From Bin5 sp034422415 (GTDB lineage: Bacteria; Chloroflexota; Anaerolineae; Caldilineales; Caldilineaceae), in the NCBI GenBank assembly GCA_965202955.1, contig OZ241871.1, positions 2,728,001 to 2,792,000 of the forward strand: a DNA stretch of 64,000 bases, written 5' to 3'. The translations under genes and the position numbers were made by a program. Below the pieces are notes generated by a model that did no database searches, was not told where the DNA came from, and was given only the letters and a program-made list of their open reading frames with translations. Below, piece after piece: positions 8,556-16,624 of the stretch (positions are counted from its first letter, which is position 1; each line of letters starts with the position of its first letter).

Positions 8556-9437
8556 ATGAACGGTATACGAACACTACTGGGCGTATTTGCCCACCCCGAC
8601 GACGAGAGCTTTGGGCCAGGCGGAACGCTGGCGCGTTACGCTTCGCAGGGCGTGCAGGTGCATGTCATCATCGCGACCGACGGTGACGCCGGCACCGTCA
8701 ACGAAAGCCACCGCCGCCAGGACGGTCGCACGCTGGCCCAGGAGCGAAGCGAAGAGCTTGCTCGCGCTGCCGTCCATCTCGGCATCACCAGCATCTGGAA
8801 TCTTCCCTATCGCGACAGCGGCATGCGCGGCTCACCCGACAATGCGCATCCCAGGGCGCTAGTGCAACAGCCGGTGCAGCGTCTGGCGGGCGAGCTGGTG
8901 GACTACATCCGCCGCTTGGCGCCCCAGGTCGTGATCACCCACGATCCCTACGGTGGCTACGGACATCCCGATCACGTCCGCTGCTGCGAGGCGGCTACGG
9001 TAGCCTTCTATGCCGCTGGTCAGGAGATTGCGGCGCCGGCGCTCCCTGGAGGTGCAGGAATGCCGCCACACCGGCCGCAAAAGCTCTACTACACCTGTTT
9101 TGACAAGAGGGTGCTGCGCTGGATCGTGAAATTCATGCAGTTGACCGGCCGCAACCCCCGCAAGGTGGGCCGCAACGAGGACGTCGACCTCGTCCAGATC
9201 GCCGGTTGGGAGACGCCGGTCCACGCCCGCATCGACGTGGACGCCTTTCTCGACCAGAAGGAACGGGCCAGCCGCGCCCATGCCAGCCAGTACAGCGGCG
9301 GCCCCTCCACATTGCGCGCGCTGCCCAAACCGCTGCGCAGACGTCTCTCCCGATACGAGAGCTACACGCGCGCCTTCCCCGCGCCCAGCGCCTACCAGGA
9401 GCCGGACCTGTTCCACAACGTCGTATTGAACAGTTGA
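8556..9437 (+). CDS. PIG-L family (LmbE-like) zinc deacetylase
   Basis: This 293-residue protein belongs to the family that removes acetyl groups from N-acetylglucosamine conjugates (GlcNAc-PI, mycothiol precursors, bacillithiol). The zinc motif AHPDDE is at residues 12-17 and the second metal/catalytic motif GHPDH is near residue 137, both intact. TDGDAG follows the first strand. The C-terminal third contains RSRAHASQYSG-like residues (ASRAHASQYSGG) as in MshB/Mca relatives. It follows the spermidine-synthase-like gene on the same strand with a 33-base gap, so they may be co-transcribed. Substrate cannot be assigned; no mycothiol or bacillithiol genes are nearby. Confidence 0.9.
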   Translation: MNGIRTLLGVFAHPDDESFGPGGTLARYASQGVQVHVIIATDGDAGTVNESHRRQDGRTLAQERSEELARAAVHLGITSIWNLPYRDSGMRGSPDNAHPRALVQQPVQRLAGELVDYIRRLAPQVVITHDPYGGYGHPDHVRCCEAATVAFYAAGQEIAAPALPGGAGMPPHRPQKLYYTCFDKRVLRWIVKFMQLTGRNPRKVGRNEDVDLVQIAGWETPVHARIDVDAFLDQKERASRAHASQYSGGPSTLRALPKPLRRRLSRYESYTRAFPAPSAYQEPDLFHNVVLNS

Positions 9438-9530
9438 TGCCGCCGACTCCTCCAACAGGCCGCTTCCTTGTGCGTAACAGCACACTTGCGCACAGTTCCT
9501 TTTGCACCAGGTTCGGCCACTTCGCGAAAT

Positions 9531-9559
9531 TTGGTCCGCCTCAGGTCGTAGTGTACTCT
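9531..9559 (+). promoter_or_regulatory. Promoter of the bactofilin-like gene
   Basis: TTGGTC (9531-9536) and TACTCT (9554-9559) are separated by 17 bases, about 35-60 bases ahead of the candidate start codons of the next gene. Confidence 0.4.
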
Positions 9560-9594
9560 CAAGGCGATTCCTCTGGTTCAACAGTTCTTGACAT

Positions 9595-10866
9595 ATGGAG
9601 TCCGTAGGGGCGAAAGTGATGAGTTCTGGCAAAATCGCAAACCGCTGGCTTGTGTTGACTCTCGTGGTCTTTCTGGCCGCGGCCGTTTCAAGCGCGGCAC
9701 TCTCTGCCGAACTGTCCGGCGATGACATCTACACGGTTGCCGACGGTGAGGTTGTTGATGACGATCTATACATTGGCGCCAATGAGATTTACATCAACGG
9801 CATTGTGCAGGGAGATCTGATCGCCGGAGCTCAATATATCGAGATTGGGCCGACTGGGGTCATCGAAGGCGACCTCTGGGCGGCTGGTAGCAGCGTCGTT
9901 GTCGCGGGCGCTGTGTTGGACGATTTACGCGTCGGCGGCGGCGGTGTCGAAATCTCCGGGTTTGTCGGGGATGACGCCTTCCTGACCGGTGCAGGAGGCC
10001 CCTTCGACTTCTCTTTCGACACCGGATTCCCTTCCATCGAGCAAGGGCTCCGCATCAGCGGCGAGATCGGCGGTGATCTCTTCGCCTTTGCCGGCGGCGC
10101 CGACATCTCCGGCGCGATCGGAGGGGATTTTTTCGGCGGCATGGGCGCGCTCGATTTCGCAGGCGTAGTTGCCGGCGATGCCGACATCCAGGCCGGTGAG
10201 TTTAACATTGATGACGCCGCTCGTATCGGCGGCGAGCTCAAGTACACCGCTACCGAGCCGCTCGAACTCCCCACCGGTATTGCCCGCGACATCAGGTTTG
10301 AAGCCCCAGAGCCCGACGAAGGAGTTGGCGGCTCGATCGTAGGCGCCTTCATTCGTTGGGTCCTGAGAACGGCTGCCATTGTCATCGGTGTCGGCATACT
10401 CGGGTGGTTGCTTTTCCGTTTCCGGCCCAACACGCTGCTCCGCCCGGCGGCAGCAATCCGCGCAAACCCGCTCGAAACCGGCGTCTACGGCCTGATCGCC
10501 GCGGTCCTGCTTATATTCATTCCAATCGCATCGATCATACTTGTCATCTTCACCGCTGCCTTCTGGGGCGTGCTGCCCGCTGTCGCCGTGTTCGTTTTCC
10601 TGGTCGCAGCCTCCGCTCTCGTCTGGTTCTTCAGCCCACTTCTCACCGGCTACTGGCTGGGCGAGGCCATCGGCCGACGGTTGGGCGGGGACCGCGCGCC
10701 CTTCTATCTTCTTCTGCTGGGCGTGCTGCTGATCGTCGTTTTGGGGCGGGTCCCGATTCTAGGGTGGATTGTCTACCTGCTCAGTTTCCTGCTGGCACTG
10801 GGCGGGCTCCTGCGCAGCGGCGCAAGCACGGCCGATACACGTCCCGCGGAAACGGTAGCCGGATAG
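9595..10866 (+). CDS. Bactofilin-like polymer-forming domain protein with signal peptide and membrane helices
   Basis: The 423-residue protein opens with a hydrophobic signal segment (WLVLTLVVFLAAAVSSAALS). A beta-repeat region follows (about residues 40-225) with many G-x-I/V-x-G-D units, such as NGIVQGDLIAGAQYIEIG and SGAIGGDFFGG, resembling bactofilin-type beta-helical ladders. After residue 240 come about five or six transmembrane helices and a small polar tail. This places a beta-ladder outside the membrane anchored by a multi-pass domain. A second in-frame ATG at 9619 is an equally good start. It stands alone behind its own promoter; a cell-shape or envelope role is an inference. Confidence 0.75.
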   Translation: MESVGAKVMSSGKIANRWLVLTLVVFLAAAVSSAALSAELSGDDIYTVADGEVVDDDLYIGANEIYINGIVQGDLIAGAQYIEIGPTGVIEGDLWAAGSSVVVAGAVLDDLRVGGGGVEISGFVGDDAFLTGAGGPFDFSFDTGFPSIEQGLRISGEIGGDLFAFAGGADISGAIGGDFFGGMGALDFAGVVAGDADIQAGEFNIDDAARIGGELKYTATEPLELPTGIARDIRFEAPEPDEGVGGSIVGAFIRWVLRTAAIVIGVGILGWLLFRFRPNTLLRPAAAIRANPLETGVYGLIAAVLLIFIPIASIILVIFTAAFWGVLPAVAVFVFLVAASALVWFFSPLLTGYWLGEAIGRRLGGDRAPFYLLLLGVLLIVVLGRVPILGWIVYLLSFLLALGGLLRSGASTADTRPAETVAG

Positions 10867-10951
10867 CCGGTCCGGCCTCGTTTTTTCTGGACCGCGCCGC
10901 GCTGAGCGACTAGATCACAGGAACCACACACTGCCTGGGGATGTCAGCCCC

Positions 10952-11197
10952 ATGCTCGCGATCAACGAGAAGCTCTACACAGGCGATGTCGTACAGATGC
11001 GCAAGGCTCATCCATGCGGAGGCGATCTGTGGGAAATTGTGCGCGTCGGCGCGGACATCGGACTGCTTTGCCAGATGTGCGGTCGGCGTGTGCTTCTGCC
11101 ACGGCGCAAATTTGCCCGCGGCGTGAGGAAGTTCGTATGCCGCAGTCCGGAGGCAGAGAGAGAATTGAATGCCAGGCGCGAGAACGGCGAGGAATGA
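10952..11197 (+). CDS. DUF951 family small protein
   Basis: This 81-residue protein matches the DUF951 family: a GDVVQMRKAHPCGG segment, then DLWEIVRVGADI, then LLCQMCGRRVLLPRRKF. The conserved Cys residues (HPCGG and CQMCG) suggest a small zinc-binding or SH3-like beta fold. It has about 15 extra charged residues after the usual end of the family. DUF951 genes often sit near translation or cell-division genes in Firmicutes and Chloroflexi; function is unknown. It precedes the Nif3 gene on the same strand by 54 bases. Confidence 0.88.
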   Translation: MLAINEKLYTGDVVQMRKAHPCGGDLWEIVRVGADIGLLCQMCGRRVLLPRRKFARGVRKFVCRSPEAERELNARRENGEE

Positions 11198-11251
11198 AGA
11201 CTCGCACCCCGGCGTTTTTCTCTTCGGTTACATTGCAAAAGGAGCAGGTCG

Positions 11252-12004
11252 ATGCAAAGGGACGCGCTGGTCCGCTATCTGGACGACACGCTGCGCATCC
11301 GCGAGGTCGCCGACTACGGTCCGCAGGGGTTACAGATCGAAGGGCGCCCGCGGGTTGAAAAAGTCGTCGGGCTGGTTGACGCGCACCAACCCTGCGTACA
11401 GGCTGCGATTGCGCGGGACGCCGACCTGATGTTGGTGCATCACGGCATTTTCTGGGGCGGGGCGAAACCACTTGTCGGCAGCTACGGCCGCCTGGTGCGC
11501 GCCTTTGTCGAGCACGACCTGAACCTCTATGCCGCCCATCTTGCGCTCGACGCGCATCCGCAGTGGGGCAACAACGCCGAACTGGCCCGGCGCCTCGGTC
11601 TTACGGTCACCGATTGGTGGGCCAACGTCAAGGGCACGCCGCTCGCCGTCCTCGCCGAAAGCGCCGCGCCGGTCCTCTTCGATGAGCTGGTGGACCGCTA
11701 TCAGGAGCAGGTGGGGGAGCCGCGCCTCGTTCAGGCGGAGGGCCCGGCCCAGGTGGAGAAGGTCGCTATTCTCAGCGGCTTCGGCGCCGACAAGATCGCG
11801 GACGCGGCCAGCCTCGGCTGCGACGCCTATATTACCGGCGAGACGAGCCATTCCCAGTACTACGAAGCCGTCAACGCCGGAATCAATCTCCTCTACGGCG
11901 GCCATTACACATCCGAAACGGTCGGCGTACAGGCCCTCGGCGAGCATCTGGCCGAACGATTCAATGTCGACTTCGAGTTCGTTGACCTCCCGACCGGTCT
12001 TTGA
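11252..12004 (+). CDS. Nif3-like dinuclear metal centre protein (GTP cyclohydrolase I type 2 family)
   Basis: The 250-residue protein matches the Nif3/YqfO family: DYGPQGLQIEG near the N-terminus, the metal motif MLVHHGIFWGG, a second domain start TDWWANVKGTPLAV, and the C-terminal metal ligands in GGHYTSETVGVQALGEHL. It has the short form, without the inserted PII-like domain of YqfO. An AAAAGGAGCAGGTCG sequence upstream of the ATG supports the start. The family forms hexamers with a di-metal site; the physiological reaction is not established. A strong terminator follows the gene. Confidence 0.92.
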   Translation: MQRDALVRYLDDTLRIREVADYGPQGLQIEGRPRVEKVVGLVDAHQPCVQAAIARDADLMLVHHGIFWGGAKPLVGSYGRLVRAFVEHDLNLYAAHLALDAHPQWGNNAELARRLGLTVTDWWANVKGTPLAVLAESAAPVLFDELVDRYQEQVGEPRLVQAEGPAQVEKVAILSGFGADKIADAASLGCDAYITGETSHSQYYEAVNAGINLLYGGHYTSETVGVQALGEHLAERFNVDFEFVDLPTGL

Positions 12005-12059
12005 GCCGAATCCAAAAAGAGTGTGGGCCGCTATTGGCCCAGGCGTCCCCAATAGAAAA

Positions 12060-12094
12060 CCCGCCGCAATGAAACATGCGGCGGGCTTCGTTTT
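12060..12094 (+). terminator. Rho-independent terminator after the Nif3 gene
   Basis: A 9-bp perfect stem, CCCGCCGCA (12060-12068) with TGCGGCGGG (12077-12085), encloses an 8-base loop and is followed by CTTCGTTTT. An A-rich stretch on the 5' side may allow weaker function on the other strand, where the convergent Rdx gene ends. Confidence 0.8.
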
Positions 12095-12141
12095 CGCGTA
12101 ACCAAGCGACGGTGCATTCGGCCACCGCGTTTGAACTCTTC

Positions 12142-12408
12142 TTATGTGCGCGGGGCCGGTTCCAAGCCGACCGCCTCCGAGAAGAGGCCGAGCACCTCCC
12201 CCTCCTCCGCATGACGGCCTTCAGCCTTCTTGCTGTACACAACCGTATCGTTGGCTAGCACCTCGAAAAGCCCGCCGCCCGACGGGATCATTTTGAGGCT
12301 TTCAATCGCCGGCGTGAAATTCTCCAACAGATCGGCCGCCGCACGGACGGCTCGGGGCGTGTAGTTTCATTGCACGCAATATTCGATACTGACCTTGTAC
12401 TTATCCAT
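12142..12408 (-). CDS. Rdx family (SelW/SelT/SelH-like) protein, probable selenoprotein with in-frame TGA at the CxxU site
   Basis: Reading from the ATG at 12406-12408 gives MDKYKVSIEYCVQ, then a TGA codon (12367-12369), then NYTPRAVRAAADLLENF and on to a stop at 12142. Read through, the 88-residue product is a complete Rdx-family thioredoxin-fold protein: YCxxU redox motif, IPSGGGLFEVLAND, and the family signature YSKKAEGRHAEEGEVLGLF. The TGA falls exactly where Rdx proteins have the second Cys or selenocysteine, and conserved sequence continues in the same frame after it. An AGGAGAG ribosome-binding site lies five bases upstream of the ATG and a consensus promoter lies upstream of that. Genes in this window end normally with TGA, so a genome-wide code change is not the explanation. 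SelA/B/C/D genes are not in the window. Confidence 0.85.
12338..12351 (-). other. Candidate bacterial SECIS-like hairpin
   Basis: Fifteen bases after the in-frame TGA, GCCG pairs with CGGC around the six-base loop TCCGTG, which includes a GT as in bacterial SECIS apical loops. The stem is short and I could not extend it convincingly by eye, so this is only a candidate. Confidence 0.25.
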
Positions 12409-12467
12409 GGCTCTCTCCTGTGGCTAGGCGGTCTTCCCGCGCCGGATATGTTGATTGCCCTGCCTAA

Positions 12468-12496
12468 ATTATAGCCGAAGTCCTGCCGACGGGCAA
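12468..12496 (-). promoter_or_regulatory. Promoter of the Rdx selenoprotein gene
   Basis: On the minus strand TTGCCC (12491-12496) and a perfect TATAAT (12468-12473) are 17 bases apart. The leader to the ATG is about 55 bases and contains the AGGAGAG ribosome-binding site. Confidence 0.7.
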
Positions 12497-12644
12497 ACGG
12501 TGGCAATCTGGCCCACGCACACCCTCGAGATTCGTCGTTTTCGACGCAGTTGATCCGTCTCCATCACGACATGACCTGTTCGGATTAGCGCTCGTACGGG
12601 GCGGGTAAGGCCGCGTCGGTCCGGAGACAGGTGCGCCCTACACT

Positions 12645-12673
12645 TTGAACTGCTGCGATGTCGATGCTATAGT
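12645..12673 (+). promoter_or_regulatory. Promoter of the Tat lipoprotein gene, giving a leaderless transcript
   Basis: TTGAAC (12645-12650) and TATAGT (12668-12673) are 17 bases apart and the -10 is extended by TGC. The ATG at 12680 is only six bases after the -10, where transcription should start, so the mRNA is probably leaderless. No Shine-Dalgarno sequence is present. Confidence 0.65.
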
Positions 12674-12679
12674 ATCCCC

Positions 12680-13993
12680 ATGTCAACAGAGCACCCTTCC
12701 CCTTCTTCCCTCACGGACGGGCACGATAGTCCCGAACTGGACTCTCAAGATTCGTCGCAGCCCGCAGCCGGCAGGCGGAGTCAGACCCTCTGGTCGCGTC
12801 GCCGCTTCCTGCGCGCCGCCGTTGCCGGCCTTGGTCTGCTCGCGGGCGCATGCAGGAACGGTCCCGGTTCGCTCGACGCCTCCTCCATCTCAGCGTCTGC
12901 CACGACCCCTGACGCCCACCACGGCTTTTTGCCCTGGGTCGAAATGCGCGGATTGCGCCCCGCCTCGGCCACCGCAACGCCGACGCCGCCCGATCCGACG
13001 GCGACCCCGTTTCCAACCAACACGCCTACACCGACCGTCACGCCTTTTCCGCCCGGTCCGCCGAGCAAGTTGGGGTTGTTCATAACCCGCAATCATCCCA
13101 GCGTCTTCAATCTACTGCGCACCGGGGGCGTTGCGGTTGTCAAGACACTGGAGTTGGATTTTAATTTTGCGCGCCAGATCAAGGAGGCAGCCCCGCGCGT
13201 CAAGCTGATTGGCCGCATCGATCTACCCCAGTTGCAGCTGCATAATCTCAACGCCAAGGCCGCCGCGCAGGAGTACGCCAATCGCCTCTGGCCCCTGGCC
13301 GACCATCATGAACGCCGCCGCCACTACGACGGCTGGGAAGCCTACAACGAGCCGGTGGCCGGAAATGAGGATGAGTTCAAGCGTCTCGCCGAGTTCGAGG
13401 TTGAACGAGTTCGAATACTCGCCCAGGGCGGCCTACGCAGTGTGATCGGCAACTTCGGCACAGGTCAGCCGCCGCTGGAGTGGTGGCCTCACTTCCTGCC
13501 CGCCGTCGCCGAAGCCCAGGCCCATGGCGGCTGGCTGGGCCTGCACGAATATTCCGCGCCTACCATCTACTACAATTCCACCCGCGATGGCCAGGGGCGT
13601 TATCCCGGTGTTGGACCTCACGACACCGGCTGGCTGACCCTGCGTTACCGCCAGGTCTACAACCAGTTCTTGAAACCGGCCGGCCGGGCAATCCCGCTCG
13701 TGATGACTGAATTGGGCGTCGATGGACTGGTTACCAATCGGCCTGGCCCCGAGCGGGCGCTGGGCTGGCGGGATTTTCAGGAGTATTGGGCGCAGCATGG
13801 TTTCGGCTCATGGGGTCCCGGCGCCTATGTCGAACAGCTGGTCTGGTATGACCAGGCGATGCAACAGGATTCGTATGTAATCGGCGGCTGCATCTTTTCC
13901 CTGGCAGGCAGTCCCGGCTGGGAAACTTATGAGATCGGAGGGCTGGTCGAGTCGGTGCTGCACCAGTACTTCAGCGTCCATCCCCAGCGGTAG
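12680..13993 (+). CDS. Tat-exported lipoprotein with glycoside-hydrolase-like TIM-barrel domain
   Basis: The 437-residue protein has a twin-arginine signal (SRRRFLRAAVAG, Arg at 40-42) and a lipobox ending LLAGAC (Cys58), so it should be exported folded and lipid-anchored. A Pro/Thr-rich linker (about residues 94-131) leads to a catalytic domain. That domain has GWEAYNEP near residue 220 and VMTELGVDG near 342, the spacing and motifs of the acid/base and nucleophile glutamates of clan GH-A glycosidases. Other features are GLHEYSAP and a closing GGCIFSLAGSPGW strand. It likely acts on a polysaccharide outside the cell; the exact GH family is not resolved. Confidence 0.82.
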   Translation: MSTEHPSPSSLTDGHDSPELDSQDSSQPAAGRRSQTLWSRRRFLRAAVAGLGLLAGACRNGPGSLDASSISASATTPDAHHGFLPWVEMRGLRPASATATPTPPDPTATPFPTNTPTPTVTPFPPGPPSKLGLFITRNHPSVFNLLRTGGVAVVKTLELDFNFARQIKEAAPRVKLIGRIDLPQLQLHNLNAKAAAQEYANRLWPLADHHERRRHYDGWEAYNEPVAGNEDEFKRLAEFEVERVRILAQGGLRSVIGNFGTGQPPLEWWPHFLPAVAEAQAHGGWLGLHEYSAPTIYYNSTRDGQGRYPGVGPHDTGWLTLRYRQVYNQFLKPAGRAIPLVMTELGVDGLVTNRPGPERALGWRDFQEYWAQHGFGSWGPGAYVEQLVWYDQAMQQDSYVIGGCIFSLAGSPGWETYEIGGLVESVLHQYFSVHPQR

Positions 13994-14050
13994 CCCGTCG
14001 CGGCTGGTTGGGGCAAAGCATAAACATTTCGATACCTGCACCTTTACCGT

Positions 14051-14452
14051 TTGCAATTTGCCGTGTTCTCGGAGGTATTGAGTAACATTCATCGCGGCCT
14101 GGCCCAAACTGGCATCCTGTTTTTCATCGCGTTGGGTGCATGGGCGATCTGGCTTCGCATCCGCTCTCGTCCACTGGACGGCAGTTGGTATGGGGCCGCC
14201 GCAATCGGTGAGTTGTTGATGATCGTTGAGTTTCTGCTGGGCTGGATCCTTTACAGCCAGGGGCTGGGAGAGAACCTTGCGCGCGCCTTTGTGCATATTC
14301 TGTATGCCGCTGTCGCGGTCATCACCTTGCCGGCGGCCTATCTCTATCTGAGCCGTCTGAAGAACGAGAATGTAAAGACGGTCCTGTTCGCCATCGTTTG
14401 CTTTTTTCTCATGGAGGTCATTGTTCGCGCGCGCGTCGTGGCGGAGGCATAA
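14051..14452 (+). CDS. Small four-helix membrane protein, unknown function
   Basis: This ORF of up to 133 residues has four predicted transmembrane helices (IHRGLAQTGILFFIALGAWA, a GELLMIVEFLLGWILY segment, an ILYAAVAVITLPAAYLYL segment and VLFAIVCFFLMEVIV). No ATG exists near the start: candidates are TTG 14051, GTG 14063 and TTG 14078, the last lying just behind GGAGG (14071-14075) with spacing that is too short to be convincing. No family could be recognised. It follows the Tat lipoprotein on the same strand and precedes the HNH gene. Confidence 0.6.
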   Translation: MQFAVFSEVLSNIHRGLAQTGILFFIALGAWAIWLRIRSRPLDGSWYGAAAIGELLMIVEFLLGWILYSQGLGENLARAFVHILYAAVAVITLPAAYLYLSRLKNENVKTVLFAIVCFFLMEVIVRARVVAEA

Positions 14453-14533
14453 GGTGTCCCGAGTGTTGTGCAGTGGAGAACGGGGCGCGGGCACTGTCTA
14501 CCGCCTGCCGGGATCCACGCGACGAATTATCCC

Positions 14534-15043
14534 ATGTCCCGTTCCGTGTTGGTGCTGAACGCAACATTTGAACCACTGAGTCTGGTCTCTGTACGGCGGG
14601 CGGTGGTGCTGCTGCTGCGCGAAAAAGCGGAGCTGGTCGAAGCGACCGAGCGCATGCTACACAGCGCCAACCATGCTCTGCCCGAGCCGCTTGTCATCCG
14701 CCTGACCCGCTACGTTCGCCTGCCCCACCGGTCGGTGCCGCCCACCCGCGGCGCGGTGATCCTGCGCGACGCCTACACATGTCAGTACTGCGGCGACACG
14801 CCCGGCAAACACGGGCTGACCGTCGACCATGTCGTGCCGCGCTGTCGCGGTGGCGACCATAGCTGGACAAATCTGACCACCGCCTGCAAGCGCTGCAACC
14901 ACAAAAAGGGCAGCATGATCCCGCGCGAAGCGGGCATGAGACTGCTGCGCCGCCCCTTTGAGCCGACCTACGTCGCCCTTGTGCTCCTGAGCAACCCGAC
15001 CGCCGCTTCCCGCTGGGAATCGATGATGATCGCTTCAATCTGA
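14534..15043 (+). CDS. HNH endonuclease family protein
   Basis: This 169-residue protein has the HNH fold with a zinc site: CQYCG near residue 82, then DHVVPRCRGG and NLTTACKRCNHKKG. The N-terminal half (SRSVLVLNATFEPLSLVSVRRA) matches the widespread stand-alone HNH proteins of actinobacteria, cyanobacteria and Chloroflexi. It is not associated with a restriction-modification gene here. The ATG at 14534 gives the family-typical start MSRSVLVLNA. Family membership is firm; the biological target is unknown. Confidence 0.9.
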   Translation: MSRSVLVLNATFEPLSLVSVRRAVVLLLREKAELVEATERMLHSANHALPEPLVIRLTRYVRLPHRSVPPTRGAVILRDAYTCQYCGDTPGKHGLTVDHVVPRCRGGDHSWTNLTTACKRCNHKKGSMIPREAGMRLLRRPFEPTYVALVLLSNPTAASRWESMMIASI

Positions 15044-15099
15044 CCGGTCGCAGAAGTCAGTCCATTGCTGGCCCGGCGAACGCCCACCAGAAACTCGTT

Positions 15100-15738
15100 A
15101 TGAACGAAGCCGAACAGGAAACTTTGGACGCGGTCATCCGGCGTATCCGAGATCTAAACGAACAGTCGCTGTTGCAACTTTCCCAATACGTGGGCTACCT
15201 CAAGTGGCAGGAGGAGCTGTGGCAGAGTCTGATGGAAGAGGAAGGCGCCGACGATGACGAGTTTGTGCTTGTGTGGAAGTGCGACCTCCTGGAGGCCTTC
15301 CCCGAATCCCGCCAAAGCGCTACGCGCACATCCGATCTGATGGAAGTGCGGCTCGACACGGCAAGCTGCGGCCTGGTGCAGCGGCCTGCTCTGTGGCAGC
15401 ACCCACCGGTTGAGGGCAGCGCTGTGGTGGAATATGAACTGCGCGTTCCCGCCGAGGTTGACCGACTTCGCCTTCGGTTCGGAATCGGCATCCGCGACGG
15501 CGCGCAGATGCAGGATGACAACTTCTGTGCCTTCCGCGTTCTGCTCAACGGCGTGCGCGTTTGGAGCGACACCAAGCAGACATGCAGCTGGGAGCGCTTC
15601 GTTACCGATCTACCGAACCATGCCGGACAGCCTGCCGTTCTGCAGTTGATGACCGATGGCCTCGGCAACAGCCGCTGGAATTGGGCCGTGTGGGCTGAAC
15701 CGCAACTCCTCGGGTACGCTGCCAACCGCACAAAATGA
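15100..15738 (+). CDS. Hypothetical protein with a helical N-terminus and NPCBM-like beta-sandwich region
   Basis: I do not recognise a firm family for this 212-residue protein. The first 60 residues are helical and charged (AVIRRIRDLNEQSLLQL, ending in an acidic EEEGADDDEF). Residues of about 105-205 alternate beta strands in a pattern like carbohydrate-binding sandwich domains of the NPCBM type (YELRVPAEVDRLRLRFGIG, FRVLLNGVRVWSD, AVLQLMTDGLGNSRWNWAVW). There is no signal peptide. It may bind sugars, but that is a structural guess from strand pattern only. Confidence 0.65.
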   Translation: MNEAEQETLDAVIRRIRDLNEQSLLQLSQYVGYLKWQEELWQSLMEEEGADDDEFVLVWKCDLLEAFPESRQSATRTSDLMEVRLDTASCGLVQRPALWQHPPVEGSAVVEYELRVPAEVDRLRLRFGIGIRDGAQMQDDNFCAFRVLLNGVRVWSDTKQTCSWERFVTDLPNHAGQPAVLQLMTDGLGNSRWNWAVWAEPQLLGYAANRTK

Positions 15739-15801
15739 GGAAAAAGGAGGAAGCTCCCGTTTGTCTCTCGCCCTCCTCTCGCCGGACGAGGTAGCGCGCC
15801 C

Positions 15802-16515
15802 ATGCCCGTACTCGATTTCATCGCCTGGGGCTTGCTCATCGTCTGGGCTGCCCTCCTGGTCGGTGGTTTCCTCTCCCGCAAATCCCCCACAGCCGAACGT
15901 CTTGTGCCGCCCTGGGTCCATGCGGCTTCTTCCTTTGCCCTGCTTCTTCTGGCCTGGTACGGCTATCTTCTTACCCGCGCCGGAACCGACAGCGCCCGAT
16001 ACGCGTTCGGCTTGGCCGCAGGGTTGACTTTCGCGGTTACGGGGGGCCTCTTTCTGGCGAGCGCGGCCAAGCCCATACGCACGCGCATCGGCTTCTCCGC
16101 CTCCACCCTTGGCCATCTCCTCTTCAGCGCAGCATTGGCCCGGTTCGGTACTGCTTTCGGCAGCCCGCGCTGGCTCCTCCTGTGTCTGTGGCTCGCGATA
16201 GGTTCGCTGGTATGTCGCGCCGTGCTGACGCAGGCGCGCGGCCTTGAACCGCGGCTGGCAGCGGCGGCTGTTGCATACCTACTCCTGCTATTTACGACGA
16301 CCGGTCTCGGCACCGGGCTGGCGTTGACCCGTCCCCTCTTCGGAACGCTGGCCGCGGGGACAGTTCTCCTGCTCCTGGGCGAGCTGTCTCTGCTCACGCA
16401 GCGGCTATTGCGCCGGCGCACGCCGTCGTTCGGCAACGCCGCGCGGGTACTCCGCTGGCCCGGCCTCGCGCTCATCGCCCTCTCTATCTGGTCGGCTCTC
16501 CAGGACTTTCCCTGA
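15802..16515 (+). CDS. Multi-pass membrane protein, possibly YhhN/TMEM86 (lysoplasmalogenase)-like
   Basis: The 237-residue protein is almost entirely hydrophobic with about seven to eight transmembrane helices separated by short Arg-rich loops. The helix layout and the segment ending GTVLLLLGELSLLTQRLL recall the YhhN/lysoplasmalogenase family, but the conserved acidic motifs are not clear, so this is a weak assignment. The start at 15802 gives a short polar N-terminus followed directly by the first helix. Confidence 0.55.
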   Translation: MPVLDFIAWGLLIVWAALLVGGFLSRKSPTAERLVPPWVHAASSFALLLLAWYGYLLTRAGTDSARYAFGLAAGLTFAVTGGLFLASAAKPIRTRIGFSASTLGHLLFSAALARFGTAFGSPRWLLLCLWLAIGSLVCRAVLTQARGLEPRLAAAAVAYLLLLFTTTGLGTGLALTRPLFGTLAAGTVLLLLGELSLLTQRLLRRRTPSFGNAARVLRWPGLALIALSIWSALQDFP

Positions 16516-16541
16516 AGCCAGCCGCTTGTCAGCTCAACCCG

Positions 16542-16570
16542 TTTCCATTTATCTGATTCTTCGCTATAAT
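16542..16570 (+). promoter_or_regulatory. Promoter of the acyl-CoA synthetase / ABC-F operon
   Basis: TTTCCA (16542-16547) is followed after 17 bases by a perfect TATAAT (16565-16570). The ATG at 16625 lies about 50 bases downstream. Confidence 0.55.
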
Positions 16571-16624
16571 GGCTCGCGTCGACAACATGCTTCCGCCATT
16601 CCATACCCAACTCACAACTTAATC

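Noticed and set aside
12142..12408. Use of TGA as a sense codon throughout the genome
   Set aside because: Many intact genes end with TGA and overlap the next start (for example at 18596-18598 and 40153-40155), so the code is standard.
12288..12506. A 72-codon minus-strand frame overlapping the Rdx gene
   Set aside because: It is in a different frame, has no conserved features and conflicts with the well-supported Rdx reading frame.
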